Below, piece by piece: positions 1 to 8,084 of a stretch of DNA of 64,000 nucleotides (position 1 is its first letter; each line of letters opens with the position of its first letter). The notes beneath the pieces are model-generated. The model ran no database searches. It worked only from the letters and a program-made list of their open reading frames with translations, and was not told where the DNA came from. A program made the translations under genes and the position numbers. This DNA is from DASSNR01 sp036278935 (GTDB lineage: Bacteria; Gemmatimonadota; Gemmatimonadetes; Gemmatimonadales; Gemmatimonadaceae), in assembly GCA_036278935.1 (NCBI GenBank), contig DASUKA010000035.1:1-64000 (forward strand). The letters run 5' to 3'.

Positions 1-1272
1 CTCTGGCGGGACTGGAAGGACTCGCACGACTCCGCCCAGGTGTCCTACGTCGCCCTGCTGCCAGCCGTCGTTCCGGATTCCACCGTGAAGGTGTCCGACG
101 CGGAGATTGCGGCGTACTACAACACCCACCCGTCGGAATTCGCCGACCGGCCGGGACGCGCCGTGGTCTCCGTGACGACCATTCCGCGGACGATTTCCGC
201 GGCGGATTCCGCGGCAGTGCGGGCGCACGCCATCGCGCTCCGAAAGCAGATCCTGGGCGGTGCGAGCTTCGCGGATGTCGCCAAGCGTGAATCGGCGGAT
301 TCCGCCTCCGCCGCGAACGGCGGCTCGCTCGGGTGGACCACGCGCGGTCAGTTCGTGCCGGCGTTCGACAGCGCGGCCTTTGCGCTCAAGCCGGGACAGA
401 TCTCCGAGCCGGTCCTCACCCAGTTCGGCTACCATCTCATCAAGATGGATGCGCGCAAGGGCGACTCGATCGAAGTGCGCCACATCCTGCTCCCCATCAA
501 GCAGAGCGACAGTTCGGCCACAAAGACGGACGAGATGGCGGATACGCTCGCGCAGATGGCGGCGGGAGCGGAACAAGGGGCGAAGTTCGATTCCGCCGTA
601 GCGCACCTCCACCTCACGTCGGGGAGGGCGGTCGCGATCGAGGGACAGCCGCTCACCTGGAACGGCCGCTATGTGCCGAGCGTGAGTGCGTGGGCGTTTG
701 GCGGCGTGCACCCGGGAGAGGTCGGCGATCTCGTGGATGCGGGCGATGCCTACTATCTCGCACGTCTGGATTCGCTCACACCCGGTGGCAAGGCGACGCT
801 CGCCAGCGTGCATGACGAGATCCGCGACAAGCTCATCAAGCAGAAGAAGCTGGATCAGTTGGCAACGCGCGCGCAGGCGATTTCAAAGGGGGTCGCGGCG
901 GGACAATCGCTGGAGCAGGCCGCGCGCAAGGCCGGGTTCGCGGTCAAGAAGTCAAAGCCCTTCACCCGCACGGCACCTGCGCCAGGCATCGGGCAGGCGA
1001 ATGAGGCGGTGGGCGCGGCGTTCGGTCTTTCGACCGGTGCCGTGAGTGAGCCGATCCGCACCGACGACGGTATCTTCGTCATGCGCGTGGACCGGCGCGT
1101 TCCGGCCGACAGCGCGGCGTGGGAGAAGCAGAAGAAGACTCAGCGCGACACGCTCTTGCAGCAACTCCGACAGCAGCGCGTTCAGGCCTTCCTGGTCAGC
1201 TTGCGTCAGAACGCGACGATTGTCGACAAGCGCAAGGAGATCGAACAGGCGACGCGGAGCGCGCAGGGCTGA
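1..1272 (+). CDS. SurA/PpiD-type peptidyl-prolyl cis-trans isomerase (5' truncated)
   Basis: The reading frame is open from the first base, so the N-terminus lies upstream; 423 residues are visible. The segment around residues 55-150 has a parvulin (PpiC rotamase) pattern: FADVAKRES, a GGSLGW turn, then FGYHLIKM. A second, weaker parvulin-like unit follows RHILLP near residue 160. The C-terminal third is charged and helical, ending in a Lys/Gln-rich stretch. In SurA and PpiD this arrangement belongs to periplasmic chaperone-isomerases that handle outer-membrane proteins. Any signal peptide or membrane anchor is outside the window. It is convergent with tatA, and a hairpin separates the two. 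The family is clear; SurA versus PpiD cannot be decided without the N-terminus. Confidence 0.85.
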   Translation, partial: LWRDWKDSHDSAQVSYVALLPAVVPDSTVKVSDAEIAAYYNTHPSEFADRPGRAVVSVTTIPRTISAADSAAVRAHAIALRKQILGGASFADVAKRESADSASAANGGSLGWTTRGQFVPAFDSAAFALKPGQISEPVLTQFGYHLIKMDARKGDSIEVRHILLPIKQSDSSATKTDEMADTLAQMAAGAEQGAKFDSAVAHLHLTSGRAVAIEGQPLTWNGRYVPSVSAWAFGGVHPGEVGDLVDAGDAYYLARLDSLTPGGKATLASVHDEIRDKLIKQKKLDQLATRAQAISKGVAAGQSLEQAARKAGFAVKKSKPFTRTAPAPGIGQANEAVGAAFGLSTGAVSEPIRTDDGIFVMRVDRRVPADSAAWEKQKKTQRDTLLQQLRQQRVQAFLVSLRQNATIVDKRKEIEQATRSAQG

Positions 1273-1294
1273 GTCCTGCGCACGCGTGGACCGG

Positions 1295-1326
1295 CACCCT
1301 CTCGCTCGAGGTTGCGCGAGAGGGTG
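1295..1326. terminator. Bidirectional hairpin between convergent genes
   Basis: Perfect 11-bp arms (CACCCTCTCGC at 1295-1305 and its complement at 1316-1326) enclose a 10-base loop. The hairpin sits between the stop of the isomerase gene (+) and the end of tatA (-). No T-tract follows on either side, so rho-independent termination is inferred from position and symmetry only. Confidence 0.55.
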
Positions 1327-1331
1327 GCCGA

Positions 1332-1604
1332 TCAGCTCAGCAGCCGCTTCGGCTCAGGGTGTGCCTCGTCGTCAGTCGCCACGCGCGGTTCCTCGACCGG
1401 CTCGGCGTGCCGCAGGCGCTCTTTCCGGTCATCATTGGCCGGATGGCTGAGTGATTCCTGCACATCCGTCAAGCTCCTCTTGAATTCGCGGATGCCCTTG
1501 CCCATGGAGCCCGCGATCTCCGGGATGCGCTTCGCGCCGAAGAGAAGAAGCACAACGAGCAGGATGACAAGAATCTCACCGATTCCCAGATTGCCGAAAC
1601 CCAT
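1332..1604 (-). CDS. tatA: Sec-independent protein translocase TatA/TatE
   Basis: The 90-residue protein has the TatA plan. A short N-terminus (MGFGNLGIGEI) leads into one hydrophobic helix (about residues 9-22), then the LFGAKRIPEIAGSMGKGI hinge and amphipathic helix, then a charged tail. TatA multimers form the pore for folded twin-arginine substrates in the inner membrane. The start is well supported: AGGAGGT lies 6 bases upstream of ATG. It is the last gene of the TPR protein - polyprenyl synthase - DUF4321 - tatA run. Its partner tatC is 13 kb away (14414-15205) next to the Tol-Pal genes, so the Tat system is split within this window. Confidence 0.95.
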   Translation of the reverse strand: MGFGNLGIGEILVILLVVLLLFGAKRIPEIAGSMGKGIREFKRSLTDVQESLSHPANDDRKERLRHAEPVEEPRVATDDEAHPEPKRLLS

Positions 1605-1613
1605 AACTACCTC

Positions 1614-1892
1614 CTAAAAGAGGGACCGCGCGATCAGGTAGGCCAGCAGCACGCCAAGCAGACTCAGCAGCGACACGTCCACGGCCACGGGACCGACCGC
1701 GAACTTGATGATGACCAGGTCGACCGAGAGCGGTCCCAGCGATGGCGTGACGCCGGACGTCAGAAACTCCTTGACCGCCCCCGCCGGCAGAAACCGCCGG
1801 CTCACTTGCGTCAGCAGGCCGCCGGCGATGAACCCGATGGCCAGGACCAGTGCGTGAAACCCCGGACGGCGGACGGAAGATCCCCGCGGCAT
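1614..1892 (-). CDS. DUF4321-type small membrane protein
   Basis: This 92-residue protein has two hydrophobic segments, about residues 13-28 and 64-90, and ends in a Leu/Ile-rich stretch. It resembles the DUF4321 family, which has no assigned biochemical role; the assignment is by overall look. Its ATG shares one base with the TGA of the polyprenyl synthase gene (TGATG), so translation is probably coupled, and tatA starts 9 bases after its stop. It is likely an inner-membrane protein; no function is proposed. Confidence 0.7.
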   Translation of the reverse strand: MPRGSSVRRPGFHALVLAIGFIAGGLLTQVSRRFLPAGAVKEFLTSGVTPSLGPLSVDLVIIKFAVGPVAVDVSLLSLLGVLLAYLIARSLF

Positions 1893-2896
1893 CAGCGACT
1901 CCGATCCATGGCATAGCCGATCGCCTCGTGAAGCGAGGCCGCCGCCAGCGTCTCGGGCAGTCCGGCAAGCGCGGCAGCGGCGTCGCGCGCATACGCCTCC
2001 GCCCGATGTCGCGCATATTCCAGGCCGCCCTCCTTCTCAACGATCGCGACAACACGCTCCACCGCCGCGTCCTCCGGTTCCGGCGAGGCGAAGAGCGCCT
2101 CCACGTCGCGCCGCTCGGCAGCGCCCATGGTGGTGAGCGCCCGAATGAGCGGGAGGGTCACCTTGTGCTCCCGCAGGTCGAGCCCGCTCGGCTTCCCCGT
2201 CACCGCTTCCTCGGCGGTGTAGTCCAACAAGTCGTCAGCGATCTGAAAGATCATGCCGAGGTTCTTCCCGTAGGTGGCCAGTTGTGCGCGGTAGCGCGCG
2301 GCGCCTGCCAGCGCACCAATCTCGCAGGCGGCTGAGAGCAGCGATGCCGTCTTGGCGCTGATCAGCTCCTCATAGTCCTGTTCCGTGAAGTGCAGCGCAT
2401 CCAGCGCGGCCAGCTGCCGCATCTCTCCGACGGTCATCAGGTTGGTGGCGTCCGCCAGAACGCGCAGGACCTCCAGGTCGCCGCCGCGCACCAGCTCCAC
2501 CACCGCTCGCGAGTACAGGAAGTCCCCCATGATGACGGATACCTGATGACTGAATAGCGAGTTGATGGTCGGCATGCCACGCCGGAGCACGGAATGATCC
2601 ACCGAATCATCGTGCACGAGTGTCGCCAGGTGCACGAGCTCCACGGTGGCCGCAAGCGCAGTGGCGCGTGGCGTAGGGTGTCCCTCCACACTGCTGGCCA
2701 ATAGTACCAGCGTCGGCCGGAACATCTTCCCCTTCATGAGGAGGAGATGCCCGTTCACCTGCTCGATGAGCGGAAATCCGTCCATCACGATGCGGCGAAG
2801 CTCGCCGGGCACCGCCTCGAGCACGGCGCGCACCGGCGCCTGCACAGCGGCCAACGTCGAAGAGGCGCGGACGGGAGTGGGCACGGCCGCGCTCAT
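1892..2896 (-). CDS. Polyprenyl diphosphate synthase (trans-isoprenyl)
   Basis: The 334-residue enzyme carries both aspartate-rich motifs of the trans-prenyltransferase family: DDSVD at residues 96-100 and DDLLD at 221-225. GKMFRPTLVLL (about 56-66) matches the conserved GK-RP substrate region. It should condense isopentenyl diphosphate onto allylic diphosphates. Octaprenyl/heptaprenyl synthase for the quinone side chain is the likeliest role, but chain length cannot be read reliably from sequence. The start chosen is the ATG at 2896, which overlaps the stop of the TPR gene (ATGA). A longer frame to 2995 lies entirely inside that gene and is rejected. Confidence 0.9.
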   Translation of the reverse strand: MSAAVPTPVRASSTLAAVQAPVRAVLEAVPGELRRIVMDGFPLIEQVNGHLLLMKGKMFRPTLVLLASSVEGHPTPRATALAATVELVHLATLVHDDSVDHSVLRRGMPTINSLFSHQVSVIMGDFLYSRAVVELVRGGDLEVLRVLADATNLMTVGEMRQLAALDALHFTEQDYEELISAKTASLLSAACEIGALAGAARYRAQLATYGKNLGMIFQIADDLLDYTAEEAVTGKPSGLDLREHKVTLPLIRALTTMGAAERRDVEALFASPEPEDAAVERVVAIVEKEGGLEYARHRAEAYARDAAAALAGLPETLAAASLHEAIGYAMDRSR

Positions 2897-5619
2897 GGGC
2901 ACCGGGCCTGGACCGCGGCCAGGCGGTCGCCGACATCGCGAAACTGGATGTCGACCGCGAACACGCGCTCGTAGTACCGTGCCGCATCCGCCCATCGCTG
3001 CAACCGCTCGGAGGCATAGCCCAGGTGGAACAGCACTCCCACCAGCATATCATCCGTGCACTGCTTGTCGGTGAGTGCCCGCATCAGGATGGCGATGGCA
3101 ATCTGATCCTGTCCTTTTTCGACGAAGCACTGCCCGAGCGCCTCGCAGGTTCGGAGTCGGTGCTCGGCGCCGCGGAGTGCCTTCTGGAACTCCGCGATCG
3201 CCTCATCCAGCAGCCCCATCTCTTTGTACGCGACGCCCAGGTCGTAGTGGCTTTCGTGGTCCATCTCGTCGACGTTTGCCGCCACGCCCTGCTTGAACAT
3301 CGCGAGCATTTCGTTGAAGTCCACCTGTTCGTTTCGCGCGGGCTCGCGCACGCCCTCGGCGATCATCCGCGTGGAGGTGGGAGCGGTATCCTCGCGTAAC
3401 CAGTCGGCAAGGTTCACGAATCCCGCCGCATCGCTCTCCGGCGCCGGGCGGTCGGGAGCGGCCCGGACGGTTGGCGCCGACCCGGACGTGGTATTCACCG
3501 GCTCGTGGCGCGTAGCGCCATTGCGCGACGGAGCGGGCGCGCTGTCCGCGGCAAGCGTTCGCCGCCCGTTGGCTGGCGTCGGCTCGCGTCCGAGCGACTG
3601 CATCGCGGAGCGCGCGCGCCGGTCATCAGGCGCAAGCTCCAGCACGCGCGCGTACACCACCCGGGACTTGTCCAGCTCCCCGATCCGGAACAGCGCCTCG
3701 GCCAGATCCAGGTATGCGTCCACCAGCCGGGCGCTGTCGTTCGAGCGGACCGCGAACTCCACGCGCTTCTGGTGATGCCGCACCGAATTCGGCTCGATGC
3801 GAATGATCTCTTCCGCAAGAACGCAGGCCGCCGCCAGATCGGAGGCGCGCTCGCGCTCCGACATCGCCGCATTCAGCTCTCGCAGCCCGCCGGACCGATC
3901 GCCCGCCTCGATAAGCGCCTCGGCAAGTTGGCGGCGGAGTAGCCAGTTCGCCGGGTCGTCCCGAAGTTCACGCCGCATCCGGTCGACGGCGGACTCCGCC
4001 GGCTCGCTCGGGAGCTCCGCCGCCCCTGTCGGCGGGGTTATCGCTCGCGCGTCGGGGGTGGCGGGCTCGTCGCCGACAACGGGCGCATCGGGAGTGGAGA
4101 GCGGCTCGCTGGTCGCCTCGGCGGTTCCATCGGCAGGTGCAGTCTCATGCGATGGATCCGCCTCTACCTCGAGCGCTGGCGCGCTCTCCGCCAGCATTGC
4201 GTCGGTCTTCGGCTCGATGGCCGACTCCACCACCGGCGCATCCATACGGACGATGTCCACCGGCGCCACACTCTCGTCTCCCGCACGCTTCGTGTCGGGA
4301 GCCTCCGTCGTCTCCGCGGCCGGCATGGCGATTCCCGGCAGCTCAGCGTCCGGCGCGAGCAGCGCATCCTCTGCCGGCATCGCGTCCTCCAGCGGGATGT
4401 CGAGCATCGGGAGATCGGCATCCTGCATGAGGTCACGGGAAAAATCCCCGTCGGCGTCCACCGTGAGCTCCAGATCTGGCGAGGACACCTCCAGCGCCGG
4501 CAGATCATCCAGTGGCACGTCCACCAGGGATGCACCATCCGCAATAGGAGAGGTGGTCGCATCCTCCACGCGTGGTGTCTCATTCACGCCGGAGGCGGTG
4601 TCGTGCGGAAGCTCCGTGGGCTCGAATCCCGTGAGGAGGCTGATCTCCGTGTCCGGCGCAGGCACCGCCACGGACGGCGCGTCAGCCGGCATGCCGTCGG
4701 CTTCATGCGCGCCCTCCGTCCCGGCCAGCGGCAGCGGCTCGATCGGCAGTAACTCGATCGGCATCGCCGGCGCTCCGTCCGCCGCCGCCGGCGGGCCCTC
4801 GTGGCCTGGTCCATCGCCGCCGTCGGTTGCACCCACCTGTGGTGGCTCCGGAGGAGACGGCGCGGCTGCCCTGACGGCGGGCTGGCCACCCGGTGTCTGG
4901 CGATTGCCCCGCGCGGCGCCACGTGGGCTGGGCGAATCGTAATTGACGTCCAGAAAGATCAGATCGCTCGAGCGCGGCGTGGGCGTACTGACGATCTTTT
5001 TGGGGACGAAGTCCGGATCGACGGCGGTCATCCGCTCGAGGGTCGCTCGCGCCTCGCTCTTCCGTCCCTCCGTCTGGAATTTCTCGTACAGCCGCTCGAA
5101 CTGCTCAATCGCCTCGCTCTTGCGGTCCTTGCGTACGAGCTGATCGGCCAGCATGAGCCGGATGTCATCCTGATCCGGGCACAGGTCCGCGAACTCCTTC
5201 AGCGCCCGGAACGCCTCCTCGAGATTGCCCGACTGCTGCATCCGGTCCGCGTACTCGAGAAAGTTCTGCTTCGCATCGGTGATGAATCCCTTCTGCGCGC
5301 TGATCTTCCCGAGCTTGTAGTAGACGGAGCTGCGGCCAGGCGCATTGCGTAGGATCTTGTTACAGAGCGCGATGGCGTTGTTGAAGAAGCCGCTCTCAGA
5401 GTAGAGATCGACGGCCTGCTCGTACCGATCCACGGCACGCGCCACATCGCCGTGGCGGAGGAGAAGATCCCCCACCCGGTTGTAGAGCGCCATGTCGGCT
5501 TCCTCCACGGGCTCGTCCAGCTGATCCAGGACTTGCGCGTAGAGTTCGAGAGCCCGATCGAACTGCTTTTTCTGTTCGAATTCGAGCGCTCGTTTCTTGA
5601 GCTTCGCGACGTTCGACAT
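2893..5619 (-). CDS. Large tetratricopeptide-repeat protein with acidic low-complexity centre
   Basis: The 908-residue protein has three parts. Residues 1-220 are TPR-like helices (FDRALELYAQVL, AVDRYEQAVDLYSESGFFNNAIALCNKIL). Residues 235-540 are rich in Ala, Pro, Asp and Glu with little predicted fold. Residues 545-908 return to TPR units (NWLLRRQLAEALIEAGD, HYDLGVAYKEMGLLDEAIAEFQKAL). No signal peptide or membrane segment is visible, so it is probably a cytoplasmic scaffold. It heads the run into the polyprenyl synthase gene, which it overlaps by 4 bases. Partners are unknown. Confidence 0.85.
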   Translation of the reverse strand: MSNVAKLKKRALEFEQKKQFDRALELYAQVLDQLDEPVEEADMALYNRVGDLLLRHGDVARAVDRYEQAVDLYSESGFFNNAIALCNKILRNAPGRSSVYYKLGKISAQKGFITDAKQNFLEYADRMQQSGNLEEAFRALKEFADLCPDQDDIRLMLADQLVRKDRKSEAIEQFERLYEKFQTEGRKSEARATLERMTAVDPDFVPKKIVSTPTPRSSDLIFLDVNYDSPSPRGAARGNRQTPGGQPAVRAAAPSPPEPPQVGATDGGDGPGHEGPPAAADGAPAMPIELLPIEPLPLAGTEGAHEADGMPADAPSVAVPAPDTEISLLTGFEPTELPHDTASGVNETPRVEDATTSPIADGASLVDVPLDDLPALEVSSPDLELTVDADGDFSRDLMQDADLPMLDIPLEDAMPAEDALLAPDAELPGIAMPAAETTEAPDTKRAGDESVAPVDIVRMDAPVVESAIEPKTDAMLAESAPALEVEADPSHETAPADGTAEATSEPLSTPDAPVVGDEPATPDARAITPPTGAAELPSEPAESAVDRMRRELRDDPANWLLRRQLAEALIEAGDRSGGLRELNAAMSERERASDLAAACVLAEEIIRIEPNSVRHHQKRVEFAVRSNDSARLVDAYLDLAEALFRIGELDKSRVVYARVLELAPDDRRARSAMQSLGREPTPANGRRTLAADSAPAPSRNGATRHEPVNTTSGSAPTVRAAPDRPAPESDAAGFVNLADWLREDTAPTSTRMIAEGVREPARNEQVDFNEMLAMFKQGVAANVDEMDHESHYDLGVAYKEMGLLDEAIAEFQKALRGAEHRLRTCEALGQCFVEKGQDQIAIAILMRALTDKQCTDDMLVGVLFHLGYASERLQRWADAARYYERVFAVDIQFRDVGDRLAAVQARCP

Positions 5620-5682
5620 CAGCGCGTAATGAGCTCCGTAGGCAGGCGAACCGGGTGCGGCTTGACACGTGCGGGGAGACGT

Positions 5683-6951
5683 TCAAGATACCGGCGCGCT
5701 ACAGGGCGAACAAGGTTTGCCGCACACCCACGTCGCCCTACATCGACGGTCACCATACCAATACGGCAACTCCCGGATGTCATCCGCGTCAAAGAGCGCG
5801 AGATCCGCCGAGTAGCCCGGCGCGAGTTGGCCGATGCGGTGGGCGAGTCCGAGCGCCGCGGCCCCGTTGACCGTGGTGGCGAGAAGCACTTCGGCGACGC
5901 TCATCCCGAGCTGGCTCACGCCGAGCATCTGCATGAGCGGGAAGTTGACGGTCGGGGACGTGCCCGGATTGAAATCTGTGGCGAGCGCTACGGCGGCACC
6001 GGCGTCGATGAGGGCGCGAGCAGGCGCCTGAGCCCGGCGTCCGAGGAAGAGCATGGTGCCGGGGAGGAGGGTGGCGACGGTGGGCGCGGCGGCGAGGGCG
6101 GCGATCCCGCGCTCCGAGATCGCGGCCAGGTGGTCGGCGGAGGTGGCCTGCAACTCCGCCGCGAGCTCAGCGCCGCCGGAGGGTTCCAGCTCGTCGGCGT
6201 GGAGCTTGAGCCCGAGGCCACGCCGCTGTGCAGCCTGGAGGATGGCGCGTGCCTCGGCGACGGTGAAGACCCCCGGCTCGCAGAAGACGTCGGCAAAGTC
6301 GGCGAGCTGTTTCTCTGCGACCTGCTGGAGCATGTCATGGCACAGCAAATTGACATAACTGGCACGCCGCGACTCGCTCCCCCGACACTCCAGCGGGATC
6401 TCGTGCGCCCCCAGCCACGTCGGCACCAGCCGCATGGGCAGCATCGAGCGCAACCGCCCGATCACCCGCAACAGCTTGAGCTCGTCCTCCACCGTCAACC
6501 CGTAGCCCGACTTCACCTCCAGCGTGGTAGTGCCGTACGAGGCCAGTCGCTCCACGCGCCCCCGCGCGAGCGCCAGCAGATCGTCCTCCGTGCGCGCGCG
6601 CACATCCCGCACCGACGAGTGAATGCCGCCGCCGCGCGCCGCGATCTCCATGTAGCCCACACCGGCGGCGCGCATCTCCTGCTCCTCGTACCGCGCGGCG
6701 CCGAAGATCGCGTGTGTGTGCGAGTCCACCAGCCCCGGCGTGAGCACCCCGCCCGCGCACTCCACGCGCGTGGCGTCAGGGTATGCACGCTCGAGCTCCG
6801 GCTGCGGGCCGACCGCCGCAATCGCCGCCCCTTCCACGGCGACCGCCCCACCCGCAATGATACCGGCGTCCCGCATCTCGGCGCCGCGACGTGCGCGCGC
6901 CGGGCCCGCGCAGGTGGCAATCTGCGACGCATTGACGAAGAGCAGCGACAT
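5683..6951 (-). CDS. hutI: Imidazolonepropionase
   Basis: This enzyme opens 4-imidazolone-5-propionate to N-formimino-L-glutamate, the third step of histidine degradation. The 422-residue product shows the amidohydrolase metal site VDSHTH (His78, His80) followed by the HutI-typical ARYEEQEMR and GGGIHSSVR segments; YLxSYGTTTLEVKSGYG-like sequence lies further on, with Asp in ATDFNPGTSP near the end. I start at the ATG at 6951 (MSLLFVNASQ); 14 further in-frame residues upstream look non-native. It is 114 bases after the radical SAM gene and is the last hut gene here. Confidence 0.95.
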   Translation of the reverse strand: MSLLFVNASQIATCAGPARARRGAEMRDAGIIAGGAVAVEGAAIAAVGPQPELERAYPDATRVECAGGVLTPGLVDSHTHAIFGAARYEEQEMRAAGVGYMEIAARGGGIHSSVRDVRARTEDDLLALARGRVERLASYGTTTLEVKSGYGLTVEDELKLLRVIGRLRSMLPMRLVPTWLGAHEIPLECRGSESRRASYVNLLCHDMLQQVAEKQLADFADVFCEPGVFTVAEARAILQAAQRRGLGLKLHADELEPSGGAELAAELQATSADHLAAISERGIAALAAAPTVATLLPGTMLFLGRRAQAPARALIDAGAAVALATDFNPGTSPTVNFPLMQMLGVSQLGMSVAEVLLATTVNGAAALGLAHRIGQLAPGYSADLALFDADDIRELPYWYGDRRCRATWVCGKPCSPCSAPVS

Positions 6952-7065
6952 GGGGACTGGGATGGCGAAGGGTTGACGGCGAGCGCAGGCCACGCCGAGT
7001 CGGTGTGCGGAGCGGTGAGGACGAACGCGGGCCGCGACGGTGCGCCGCGGTTGCGCGGCCGGTGC

Positions 7066-8037
7066 TCAGGCCATCACATCGCGGATGCGCGAGATGGTGA
7101 GCGGCGCCTGCGCCTCGCCGCGACATGCATAGAAGCAGGCGTTGCAGTCGATCGGCTCGTACGTGCGGAACTCCGTCCAGTGAAAGTCGCTGGGAAAGTC
7201 CGGGCAGCGGCGCACCTGCCCGGCCGGGTCAATGTGGATCGTCCGCTGCCCGGAATGACAGAGCTCGTGCATCTCGCCGCGGAAATAGCGCGGCACCTGC
7301 CGCAGGTAATGGTCCGAGCTGACGATCACACCGCGATGCGCCCGCTTGAACGCCAGAAGCTCCGCAATGACCTCGTCGAGACGGCGCAACTGCTCCTGCT
7401 TGACGTAGTAGTCGGCGTTCCCGTTCTTGAAGTCCGTGTAGGTGCTGAAGGCGACCCCGACGCCCATGGCATGAGCATGCCGGACGATGTCCATGATGTG
7501 ATCGAGGTTCACATCCTTGATCACGGTGTTGAAGCGAATGTTGTCGATGCCCAGCGCCTGCATGCGCGGCACCGTGCGCATGATCTTCGCCGTGAGCCCG
7601 GGGATGCCCCGCGCCTGGTCGTGCCGCTCATCCAGGAAGTCGAGCGAGATGCTGAACTGGTTGATCCCCGCATCCCAGAGCGACTTCGCGCGCTCCGGCG
7701 TGAGCATGCCGCCGTGCGTGATCATCGACAGGTACTTCAGATGCACCGCCCCGTTCACGGCGGCCACCACGTCCTCCAGGTCGCGCCGCAGCGTGGGCTC
7801 CCCGCCGGTGAAAGTGATCATCATCGGATTGAAGTAGCGGGCCGCGTCCGCGTAGCTCTTGAGCTCCTGCTGCTTCGCCTCAGCCGGTGTCTTCCAGTAG
7901 TCACAGAACGAGCACCGCGCGTTGCACCGCATGGTCACCTCGAAGTGCACCAGTATCGGTCGCTTCCGAAGATGCAGGTAGGCGTACTTTGCGGCGAACA
8001 GGGGAACGTGCCACGGCTTGAAGCGCGCGGAGAGCAT
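7066..8037 (-). CDS. Radical SAM protein with C-terminal cysteine cluster
   Basis: The 323-residue protein has the radical SAM motif CNARCSFC (Cys38, Cys42, Cys45) for the [4Fe-4S]-AdoMet cluster, and TFTGGEPTLR as the AdoMet-binding GGE. A further set of cysteines near the C-terminus (CHSGQ, RRCPDF, CNACFYAC) resembles a SPASM/twitch auxiliary-cluster region. The N-terminus is basic with aromatic residues (KYAYLHLRKRP), as in radical SAM proteins acting at the membrane. It lies 47 bases after hutU and before hutI on the same strand. No substrate can be assigned. Known hut pathways need no radical SAM enzyme, so a link to histidine use is only positional. Confidence 0.8.
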   Translation of the reverse strand: MLSARFKPWHVPLFAAKYAYLHLRKRPILVHFEVTMRCNARCSFCDYWKTPAEAKQQELKSYADAARYFNPMMITFTGGEPTLRRDLEDVVAAVNGAVHLKYLSMITHGGMLTPERAKSLWDAGINQFSISLDFLDERHDQARGIPGLTAKIMRTVPRMQALGIDNIRFNTVIKDVNLDHIMDIVRHAHAMGVGVAFSTYTDFKNGNADYYVKQEQLRRLDEVIAELLAFKRAHRGVIVSSDHYLRQVPRYFRGEMHELCHSGQRTIHIDPAGQVRRCPDFPSDFHWTEFRTYEPIDCNACFYACRGEAQAPLTISRIRDVMA

Positions 8038-8084
8038 GTCGTACGGCTCCGGACTAGAGAAAGAAGGGCATCGCGAGCCGGAGG

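Noticed and set aside
4137..4940. Tandem repeat or CRISPR in the TPR gene centre
   Set aside because: The region is compositionally biased but shows no regular unit or spacer pattern.
3797..4942. Ser/Ala/Gly-rich frame on the plus strand opposite the TPR protein centre
   Set aside because: It is the complement of an acidic low-complexity region and has no start signal or family.
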